DNA of 64,000 bases from Aurelia coerulea (lineage: Eukaryota > Cnidaria > Scyphozoa > Semaeostomeae > Ulmaridae). The notes under the pieces were generated by a model. The model saw only the letters and a program-made list of their open reading frames with translations. It was not told where the DNA came from and ran no database searches. Positions within the stretch are counted from its first letter, which is position 1. The number at the start of each line of letters is the position of its first letter. The position numbers and the translations under genes are program-made. The DNA is taken from the NCBI GenBank assembly GCA_039566865.1, contig CM076961.1, positions 317,501 to 381,500 on the forward strand. Direction: 5' to 3'. Positions 50,247 through 62,200 of the stretch are shown here, piece by piece.

Positions 50247-53200
50247 ATGAAGTTGTTTATTCATTATGATAATGCATGGAATGTTTTGCCATGTGGCGAT
50301 GGAGAGAATAAAGTATCGTGGATCATTTCTGAAATGAAAACACGACTGCAGATTCAAGATGATGAAATTGTTTGTCAGATGAAGTTGGAAAATGGAGAAC
50401 CATGTCAACTCAATAAAGATGATCAAATCAAGGATGTACTGCAAGATAAAGATTTTGTTTATCTCGGTAAGAATTTTCTGTTTTAGGCTGCTCTCAAATT
50501 ATAATTTGGAACAGACTGCCCCCATCAATAACGATTCAGGAAAATTATGAAACATTTAAAAGAAAGCTATCAGAAAATAGCAAAATATTAGATAGCATCT
50601 CCTTTGGACAAGCATCCACCATATCGTATACTGACTCAAATTTTATCTACTTTTAAACTTAAGAAACCATTCATGTAAATTAGAAATATTTATTAATCTA
50701 AGCTATTTAAAACTTTTAACCTTTACTTAATTAGCAGGTCCACATCAGCGAAAGCTGCCATTTAGATGACCTGCATTGTTAAATAAATAATGTATGTATG
50801 TATGTATGTATGTATGTATGTATGTATGTATGTATGTATGTATCTCATGAGCTTAAATCTTCCGACCCCACAGTGATCCAGAGGATGGAATAAATAGGAA
50901 AAAACGAAATTTGAAAAACTTGTGGCATGTAATATCCACCATGAAAAGGGGATGTCAAGGGTCAACACAAAGCAAAAATTTTCGAAATCGGACCACTGGT
51001 TCCGTCACAATGATTTTTCGAAGTTTGGGGAAATGACATGTTGTTGTTTATCATAGCACTTCCGGCATAATTTATTATTTTAGCTTAACTTTAAACTTTC
51101 ATAGCTCCGCTCATGATTGTCCGATTTTTACAAACTTAGTTTCATTTGAAAGATGATCATCTACTTGTACATCACATGTAACTTGTTTTCAACAAAAGCA
51201 CATTAAAGCATGGGTAACCGGACACTCATTATGCTTAGTAGTTTTTGAGAATTTCGTGACGAAATAGCTACTCAATAGTAAAAACAAAAAATTCAAGTGA
51301 TATCAAGTGTTAGCTATCAACATGTAAAAATACTACAAGGTCTTGGGAACATTTCTGCCAAAGGGCTCGTTCCAGATCGTTTTAGTTTTTTTTCAACAAT
51401 TTTTTGAAAACTGTTACCAAAAGTCCACATCTGCAAGCTGAGTTAGAAAAAGAATTAGCGTGCGATATCTGGCTCTCTTTTCTGTTTACCAATGTTCTCC
51501 ACATACTCGGAACCATCTAAAAATAAGAAGCGATGACCTATTGTTTCCATAAAATAGGTATCAAATCCGTAAAATTCTATTTTATTTGTTAGCGTCCGTT
51601 GCATAAAAGACCACACTTGAAAGCATGATTTTTATGACATTTAAGCCTTTGATTGACACTAAAAGAGGTTAATTGCATTAGTTCGGTGCAAGTAATACAC
51701 CTTTTAGTTGTGTAGCGAAAACGTTCAAATTTAACCGTTGAGTTCAAGTTATGAATGGAAGGATTTTTTAACATTGTCCATGGCCAGCTTAATGAATGTA
51801 TTGGTTTTTAGCAGAATAAAGACATAGAACACTTGTCTAAAATGATACATTTTCGTATCTTGAAACACTTAAGCATTACTGCTATAATGTGAAGCTGCAT
51901 CTTTACCTCCACTTTACCCATCCACCCATCCACCCATCCACCCATCCGATGCTTGTTCACATATGGGAACATGCTTTGAATGATTTATGTTGATGAAGCC
52001 CATATTTCAGTTTGGTCTGAAAGCAGTTTAGAAGACCAGAAAAAGGAACAGAAGAAACCTTGGAAGTGTACCTGGCTGCAGGGTTAAGCAAATTTCAATA
52101 CAAGCAAAGACTCCACCAAAGACTCCGATTCTGATCATATCAGCTTCTTTGTAGCTAAGGCCAAGCAAAATTTCTTAAGAAAGCACTGTCATTATGTCGA
52201 AGTGCACACAACAGATACCAAAATAAGCCAGAGATGTAATTATCTTTATGTAGTATCGATGAACAAAATAAAACTAGTTTCATTAGTGAATGCTTGGTTT
52301 TTGACACAATTTCATACATTTTGAGTTGTGGCAGATTGCATATATTGTTAGTTATTCAGAGGGGTAAATGCTCAACTATAAGGAAGCAAGGCTTGAAAGT
52401 TCATGCAATTATTTGGAAAAAATAGACTGTTGTTTTGCATTACTTCAAAAGAATTAATTGCCCTGTTTGTACAAATGGTTGCTTCTATAGATGTGGAAAA
52501 AATTGTGAAAATGAAGGATTCTACAGTAATTCTTTTAAGCTTAGCTTGCAGATGTGGACTTTTGGTAACAGTTTTCAAAAAATTGTTGAAAAAAAACTAA
52601 AACGATCTGGAACGAACCCTTTGGCAGAAATGTTCCCAAGACCTTGTAGTATTTTTACATGTTTATAGCTAACACTTGATATCACTTGAATTTTTTGTTT
52701 TTACTATTGAGTAGCCATTTCGTCACGAAATTCTCAAAAACTACTAAGAATAATGTGTGTCCGGTTACCCATGCTTTAATGTACTTTTGTTGAAAACAAG
52801 TTACATGTGATGTACAAGTAGATGATCATCTTTCAAATGAAACTAAGTTTGTAAAAATCGGACAATCATGAGCGGAGCTATGAAAGTTTAAAGTTAAGCT
52901 AAAATAATAAATTATGCCGGAAGTGCTATGATAAACAACAACATGTCATTTCCCCAAACTTCGAAAAATCATTGTGACGGAACCAGTGGTCCGATTTCGA
53001 AAATTTTTGCTTTGTGTTGACCCTTGACACCCCCTTTTCATGGAGGATATTAAAAGTTGCAACTTTCTAAAACTTTGTTTTTTCCTATTTATTCCATAAT
53101 TTCTCTGATCTGGATCACTGTGGACCCGGCGTACGTGCTGCCAGAAAAATGTTTGCTGAACCGCGGCCGGGCCTATATATCTACCTTGTTTTTGAAGAGT

Positions 53201-56200
53201 ACCCACCAAATCGGCTTTTCTCAGATAAAATCTGTTTAAAGATCTAGATTTATTTATTTTGATTCTGGGACTACTAAAATGCTCGGTTTTTCTGTTCTAA
53301 CTAAGGACAACCCCCTTTGGAAGATTATATATATCATTTGATGTATTTAGGTTAGGCCTAATTTGTTGATAATACGAAAGCTGAAGAGTATCATTCAGAA
53401 TTTCTCAAGCGTCTTGTTGTGTATTTCATGAAAGTTTTCTTCAACATAGGTATTTGATTGATTAATTTTGTTTCCTTAAAAAGTAAGGATACAAGCTCAA
53501 ATCCTTTGAGGTCAATCACGATTACAAAAACCCCTTCATGTGGGATTTTGTTTGTCTTTGTTTGGACAGTATTTTTCTTACATATACAATTTCCCTTTGT
53601 TTCTTCCTTAGTTAATTCATGCACCAACAAAGGTGAATCTAGCAATGGAATGCCACAACAATGGTATACATTCTTTTCTTTGTTCAATTTAGCCAAATTC
53701 ACATAGATAGATATATAAGGTACTTTCTGTGGTGAACAAAAAGCTCTATCACCTGACAATTGTTGATAGAAAAACTGAAATTAGCAAAGTTCATAGCAAG
53801 CTTTTTCTAGTGATAACCCAAGATTTATCCCAGGGGTATTTCCAGACTGCTATCTTTGTCATGCGCGCGGAAGATCTTCCGCGCGCAATTTTATGTATAA
53901 CAAAGGAACAACAATAGAACCATTCTTCTAAAAACAATAGCCAGGCACGCATCTTCCGTGCGCACTTTGCAAACTTCTCAGTCTGGGGGTATTTGACTTT
54001 TCATTGATCTGGAGGTGTGCCCACCAAAAAGCAGCAACACGTCCCAACAAAATTTCTTCTTTTGACAACTGCCTCTAGAAAAAGTGCCTTCTTTTGTAAT
54101 GTGGTGCCAGAAGGACACAGATCAAACCAATGCCCTGAAAACCGGCACATCACCATCGTTAAACTAAGTATCCCTGGGAGATTGATGCATTTTATGATAT
54201 GGTGGTACCTTTTGAACTCATAAAACTTTTGTCCATAAAAAACATCAACCACAGATCTTTTAATCATTTACTAAGATTCATACATTTGCATTGTGCAAAC
54301 AATTGTCCAGTATTTTCTGTCACTCTTAGAGCTTAGAGTTTTGCTCTAAAAATAATGTTACAGCATGCCAGATTGTGTCAAGTGGTGACTGAAAATGCAT
54401 TTTGAACCCAACAGGATATGAGTCTTGTAATGTAAATCTTTACATTCTTTAATTATTTCTTGCAGCAAAATGAATCTTGATGGTGATGCAAAGTTGAAAG
54501 AATCAACTCCAAAAGTATGTAATTTCCATAGCATATTTATTATCTTTATGTCCAAATTATCCAATACACAAATTCAGCTAGTGTTATTTATAACCCATTT
54601 CAGGTCAAATGACCTTGCAAAATCATCTCTTTGTCTGCTGATACAATGAACTAATTTCAGGCTTTGCTTGGTACAAAATTCTGAGCCTGTATGAAAAGGA
54701 AGTTTCCTCAAGAAGGCAACGTGCTCTGAAGTGGATGTAAACATCGTTAGATTATTTTCTCAATTGCAAAACAACGGCTTTGATTTAAGTAGAATATATT
54801 TAAAAATTTGTTTGTTTAATCATTTGCCTTGTTAACCAATTTTCTGATCATTTTACATTGTAGGTTATCAGTTTGGATGGCAATACTTTGACAACAGCAA
54901 ATCTTGTAGAGCTTGGAAAAGGAATTGTAAAAATCCAGGTAACATCAGTGAGGCATTCATAGGTATAGGAGGTGGGGGCTGGGTGCTACAGCCCCCCCCT
55001 AATCTTGGAAATTTTTGCAAAATTCATCCATATATTGGGCAAAAATTAGCTTTGAATTTTTTGTAAACAAAATTTTTGTAAACAGCTTACTTTTTGTCAG
55101 GCAGTCCCCCGGATTCTACCTTCCTGGGTGCATTTGGAGGTATTTATCTCATTTTAAAGCCTTTTTATGAAAAATATCATTTGAAGCATGTTGAATCATT
55201 TCTTGCAAGTGTTTAAATTGTTTGTCTCCTCAATTAACAGCTCACTGATGAATCATGGAAAAATATTAAAAAGTCAAGAGATTTGCTGGATCAGATTGTC
55301 AAAGAAAATAGAGGTAAAGTTTCAAAATAGATTTTCATCTTATGAAATTTCACCCTAAATCAAAGCTTCTGATCAAATTTTGTATTTATTTATTGATTTC
55401 TTTTGGTTTTGTGATCTGCAAGCAGCAAAGTTATATTTTTCAGGAATTTTTCAGATTCTAATAACACTTACCGTACAGTGTATACCTGCCTTGTGCTTAT
55501 TAACATGCCAAGAATTCTCTCCATTACGAAAAGAATTCTTGAGGCATATGAAAGACTGTAAAATTTTCTAAACAAGAATTCTTATGCACGAAAACCATGT
55601 TAATGTCATGTGTGTTAATGTGTTGATTGAGGTGACCATAGATGAAGAACCTTTGAACAAGAATTCTTAGAAAGGACATTTGAAGAATTCTTAAAAACTG
55701 CTTTCTTTCATCTCAGTGGCATATGGCGTCACAACTGGATTTGGAAAATTTGCAAGAGTAGTTGTGCCAAAAGAAAAGCTTGAGTAAGTATTTACATTCA
55801 TAGAAAATGATTTTAGGAAGTATCTCTATAAACAGGGGAGATATAAACCATAACAGTTTGCTGCTTGTTTGTGTTCTGTAAGATTAAGCCCAATACGTAT
55901 CCAAGAGCAGCCTTATAGGTTTTGCATTTGTTATCTGCCAGCAATGGAAAAAAATTGAGGCAGAAAATTCACCTAAGGAAGAACCAGAATTGAAACCATG
56001 CTGTAAAATATGTAATATTTGATATTATCACTTCCTTTCAATGATACAGTTAATTATATTTTCTGTAGAGCCTGAATATCGAGGAATGAATACTATACGT
56101 TGTTGTGGCCTATTTAATTCCACTTTTTTCAGAACCTTGTTCTGTTTTTTAGGAAACTTCAAGAAAATCTTATCAGATCACATGCTTGTGGTAAGACGAT

Positions 56201-59200
56201 CCTTTTTTTAAACTTTCTTCAATCAAAATCAAATCAGGGAGAAAAGGAAGGAGCTATTTCTGTTGTTTCTAGATTTTACAAAAAGTTATTATATTCAGTG
56301 CATGCCACAGGAATATTAATCACGAAAATTCTTATAACGTTGATGTGCGTGATGCCTGTACTGTATATGAAAATGAATTACTTCTGTCAAGCTTGCACAT
56401 GAATAGAATTTAGTTAAAGTTTGTTTTTCACAGCGTTTTAAATCTTTCCTGAAGCAAAATTTACTTTCTGTTTATGGGTATGAAAATCAGCTTAGACGTC
56501 GAAATTATGTCTTTGTTTTTCTATTTCATAGGGGTTGGCAAGCCACTTACAATCGAACGGACAAGAATGTTACTTGCATTGAGAATAAATATATTATCTA
56601 AAGGATATAGGTATGTTTATTTCGTTGATTTTTTCATTCATGCAAAATATTATAGTTGAAATAAAAATTGGAACAAATTCCAATAGACGATTACGCTAAA
56701 GATGGTGGCGAGGAACTTTTTACCAAGATGCATTGCATTCTTTAATCGAACTCCTATGGAATCGTTAAAGATTCGTAATTCGACTGCAATGCATCTTGGT
56801 AAAAGTTCCTCTCTGCCATCTTTAGTGTAATGGTCTATTGACCTTTCAGCTGTTCTACAAGAGGCTGTATCAAGCAATATCTTTCTAGACTTATGACGAT
56901 GAGTCTCTTGTTTCCTTGTGCTCTTTGACTTCAAGATGGCGCTTCAGTCAACAGAGACTCATAATATTACTCTGAAAAACCTGACCCTATTAGGCCTAAT
57001 ATGCTGGGATTCCTAGCATACCAATCAGAATGCGAGATTTGGCGAAGAACAATAAGTTTCGAACCTTCGATTCGATTGACGCAGCTTACTAAATTTGAAG
57101 GAAGTTGCTGCAGCAGGTACTTCAAGATTTCTCTGCAATGTTTTGGTCTTAAAAACATGGAAATTGCAGCATTAAAAGACTTATTTTGCACTCACCAGGT
57201 AAAGTGAACTTTCTTCTTCAGATGAATACCAAGTTTCGTTGATTAAGAGTCTGCTTACCGTGGTTTCTATCGCATTTCCTTTCTGAGGAGTGACCGTTGA
57301 ACAGAGCCGAAGCAGTCGTTCGATCCAGATTCGATCAATCGAATGCAGAAGATAGGGTCAGGTTTTTAACTGTTTCATTATGAGTCCCTGTGAGCAAGGT
57401 ACCGCAGGGATACAAGGGACTCATCGTCATAAGTCTAATATCTTTCTACATTATACGAAAGGCTCCACTGAATGGCACCAGAGCTTCTATCACTGTTGCG
57501 TAATTCGTTCATTCGAATGGTACGTTCATTCGAATTGCGTTCATTCGAAAATCTAAAAAATGCATAAAAATATCGTTCGATTCGGATTCTTTTGTAGAAT
57601 TGCTAAAGGTTCTATCTTACGAATTTAACTCTTGAAATATCGATTTACAGTTTATTGTTTAGACTGGTTTTATTTAACAGAACATTGTTTTGTTTTAATC
57701 CTGCCTGGAACACCATTTTGCCATTGTTTTATTTTGATTTATTCTTTAGTGGAATTTCCGTGGAGACTATTACAAGATACATCGAAATGTTTAACGGTAA
57801 GAAACGCTTTGATATCTTTGCCATTATTAAAACCTTTTCGTCTCTTTCAGTTCAGTTGATTTAAGATTGCACAACATGCATCCAACATGTAAATAACAAT
57901 AATTAACTAAGTTACAATAACAAATTACACAAGATATGACAAAAACAAATAGCAACAAATAGATAACAGAAGGATTTGGGGTTTGTATGCAGACGCATTC
58001 CTTGAAGGAGGAGCTCTCTCGGTAGATAAACCAATCAAGGAGAGAGCACCCCATATTGCAAAAACATGTAGTAAATCAATCAGTAACAACTTATTAGAAA
58101 TTGATTGATGTGAGACCAAACCAAAAGAGCCAGGGTTTTATTTAGTAGAAAACAGAGAACATTTTAGTTGACAACGGAAATACATCGCTGAAGGAGATAG
58201 CCTGCGTGCAGACTCTACTGATTCCCTGTAGAGAAGTGAGGTTCCTCCGGCTATGAAGGAGATTGCTTGATGTAAAAGGAATGTTGTGCTAGGATGTCTC
58301 TTTAAAAACCACATAGCCTCAAATGACCAATCTGCAGACATTTGACCATCTATAATTTTCTTATAGCGTCATGCTTGCCGATGGTCCCAGAACAGGGTAC
58401 AGTTGGGGCAAGTGGTGATTTGGCTCCTTTGGCACATCTTGCACTTGGTGCAATGGGAGAAGGAAAAATGTGGAGCCCGAAGAGTGGATGGGCTGATGCA
58501 AAAGATGTAAGTGAAGCTTCCTTCTCGTCTCCCTCAATTATTCCTCTTTTTATGTGTAGTTTATAATCTCTATTATCCGTCTTTGGACACTCAACGGAGA
58601 GATCTTCACACTGGAGTCCTTGCATGATCACTTCTAGACTTCTGACCTAGAGTGCTTGCATGACCACTATCAGTTTGGACACAATAATCCTTCAAATGAG
58701 GCTTTATGGTGATAATAAAGACCTCCCTGACGAAATGAACAGAAATGTACTAAAGTTAACTTTATATCACATCCATGAAACTGGTCAATTTAATTCAATT
58801 AAATTTCCGTTGTCCTTCAAGCAGCCGCTAAGTCCCATTTTTTCGAATTTTCTCTTTGTAGTTGTAGTTATATGTAGTTGTTGTACTTTATTTCGTGTTT
58901 CGGCCACGGGGTAGACATGATATTTTGCCCCTCGTCTTCCTGATATTGTAGAGTATTGTAGAGTGTTCTACGTAACGTGTATTGTAAATCTGAATGGAAT
59001 GTGTATGAGAATTTACTTTGTAAATTTGACGTTAAGTGTTCCCGAGCTTCAGTCTTGATATTATTTATTTTTGCTCAAAGGTACTTGAAGCTCATAACTT
59101 GACGCCAATCAAATTAAAGCCAAAAGAGGTGAGCTTGATCAAAACTGGTTTTTTTTCTTTATTCGTTTAGAAAAACAACTATTTACGAAACAACAAGGCT

Positions 59201-62200
59201 AATTAACTACGTCCGATCCATAGTGGGAAATAACTTATAGTCAGCGAGTTTCCACTATGTATAGCACTTACAATTAAATTCAAATTGTTCCAATAATAAT
59301 TCCAATAAAACTGATTACTGTTTTTATAGAATGCATATTTTTGCTACACTTCTTCCTATTGTCCAAAGGTAGTTCTAGGACACACTGGGAAGCTAAGCTT
59401 GTAGAAGCAGTGTCCTTGTCCTTCCTCTTAATGTGCCCACACCTTATGATTCCTTTAGCCTGAAATTACAGAGAGTTGGTGACTCTCCTCGTTCTGCGTG
59501 GAAGGTTCGAAGGGTTGGGCTCGAACCGTCGACGTTAAGATTGGTAGTCAAGTCTCTACCACTGAGCTATCCTCATTCGAAATGCATTTTGTCGTAGGAA
59601 TCCAATTTAAACGCAACTAGTTTGTCAATATACCTTTTAGCTATTCTACAAAAGAGCCTGGATCGAGTGTTATTATTATACATTTTTATACGCGAGGTTC
59701 GATCAAGTGGCGTTGGAGCTTCTATCACTATTTTGCACATTCGAAAATTCTTCAAAACGTATAAGAATGTCGTTCGATTCAGATTCTTCTTTAGAATAGC
59801 TAAAATGTCTATTGCTAAGATCATCGAAGTTTGAAAACCACCAAGAAAACTTTATACAGTGGTAAAAACATGGCGATCTCATGACGGCTTCATTTTAAAG
59901 AGCTATTATCACCCAGGGTCCTTTGCGGGCACGCTGCGATCTCAGACTGTCTGGAAGTCAAATTTGGCCTAAGCGGAAACCATGGATCCACACTGCAGTT
60001 GTCGAATTGATAGAAAAGTTTGATTTTTGTTGACTTGTCTTTTTACAGTGTTAATCTATATTTTCCGCTTAGGCCAAATTTGATTTTCAGACAGTCTGAA
60101 ATTGCAGCGTGCCCGCAAAGGACCTTGGGTGGCAATGGATCTTTAATGATACATCCAAGGGGACCATTATGGAGGCCAGGTCGCATTCACCTTTTAAGTT
60201 ACTTTAGGGGAGTATTTTACTTTTTTCTTATAGGGTGAAATTTTACAGTCATTCATACATACATTCATACACGCACACACATGCACACATTCATACAATT
60301 ATATTTGATAGGGCATATCACTTATCAATGACACTCAGTTAATAGCTGGCCTGGGTTCAGAAGGTAAATAAGTCATACAATTTCATTTCTTAGGGTCTAG
60401 CGCTCATCAATGGTACACAACTCATAGCTGGTTTAGGATCTGAAGGTATGTGCTGTCCCTGTAATGATGGGGATCAGTGGCTGTGCCTGGCGCAAGCACT
60501 AGAGTATAAAAAACCCTTTTCCATCGATTTTGATTAGTTTCCATGTACATATGTACATGGCAGACTAGATGATTTTTTTCAATCGATGTGAAATAAAGAT
60601 ACAACAACAACAAAAAAACCCTAATGTTGAAATCCTATTTACAATTATACGTTATTCGCAATAGAAAGAAAAGGTTTATCCCTTAATAGTTTTTTTTTCA
60701 ATTATTTAGGGAGGATGCCGTCTGAGACTCAGTGGGAAAGCTATTCCATAAAATTGCTCCTGGGGAAGAAAATCATTTTTGATGATTTTTTCTGATTTTT
60801 CTTTGGCGGCAACCGTAAATCGGTTTCAGAGGCTAACCGAGGACCACTCTGAGTTTCTGGGGGTGAAAAGGTTACACAGGTATTGTGGAGCCAACTCATT
60901 GAGTGACTTGAAGACCACAGTTTTAGACCTATATAGAATGACCTTTCGACAGAACGGTCTGGGCAGTGGGGCTCCTGGTCTCGTGTTGGATCGGGGATGT
61001 TTGTGGTGCTGTGGGGTGGATTTGGGGGAACTGGCGGATGGGAGGTCATCTTGGCTGTTGGATGTTGTGGCTGGCTTATGTTGTTTTTGGGCTGGTGGCT
61101 GTTGGTCGGCGTGGTGACGGGCCTGTCTGCTTATTGTTCTGCATCAATTTTAAAATGACATTTTCTAGTTCTAGCATAATGGTTTTTGTAATAGTTGTAA
61201 GATTTTGGTTTTGTAATTAATCTTAGTTTTGATTGGATTTGTATTTTATGAGAGTGCCCCTGAAAACCAACACTTGTGTTACAGTTTATCGGTCAGAAAT
61301 ACTTCATAGCAGGTGGTTTGTATCAAAAATATATTCACCGTTTCAAAATCCGCATTTCAAAAACAAAGCAGTTAGTTCCTAAAATTTACAGTTCAGGAGA
61401 AGCTTAAACACTATTTTTGGAGAGTTATGCTAAACTTTTGGCTCGATTTTTGATATTGCATAAATCGTCGTCCTGAAAAGTAACATCAAATTACTGGAAA
61501 ATTCATTGGAATAAAACTTAAAGAATATATTTTTCATTCAAATTTTCTGCATGCATAAAGAGTACTTCAGCCTTTCTTTACCTAAATAATTCAATTCAAT
61601 TCAACAGCTCTTGAAAGATCGATTGCAATCGCAAAACAATCAGATATCATTGCAGCTCTGTCTCTGGAAGTTTTGAAGGGATCGACAAAAGCATTTCATT
61701 CAGGTATGGGTTTTTGACTTGCAAATCACTTTACCGCATGATCGAGCGGCTGTAATAGTCATATATGCTGTTCACATTTATTCGGATTTTTAAAAACTGT
61801 CTCAAAATGCGACTGTTACTAATAACGCTCCTTTAATACTCTCCCCTTCCTCATCACATATTCAAAACGACAGCATGAATTATACGTTTACACACAAGAA
61901 TCAATACTGTTCAGTTTTACAAAAAATTTTTTCAATATTTCTACCTTGCGTCCAATGGCAGTTTTTAGGCCGCTGAGATGCTAAACTTCTCAGTTCAGTT
62001 CATTTCATTCTAAAAATCCATTTAATACATTTTATAACTCTACATACCTACCTATCTAATTAACAAAGATGAATTTAAAATAAAATACAACATATAACAT
62101 TGAAAAAAACACAGGATGGTACTTAGGGCTAAATGTAAACAGACTAAATTGGTAAGTACGAAGAGCCATAATGAGATTAGGGGAATTTCTTAAAGGAGGA

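Noticed and set aside
59516..59576. tRNA-like sequence on the minus strand
   Set aside because: It has A and B boxes but no proper acceptor stem pairing, and it continues into a body shared with two other copies, so it is a SINE head rather than a tRNA gene.
60312..60363. Exon 12B as a decayed duplicate
   Set aside because: Same length, both splice sites present, no stop, and differences mostly synonymous.
60741..61117. Overlapping open frames on both strands in HAL intron 12
   Set aside because: They arise from a GC-richer low-complexity stretch; no recognisable protein.
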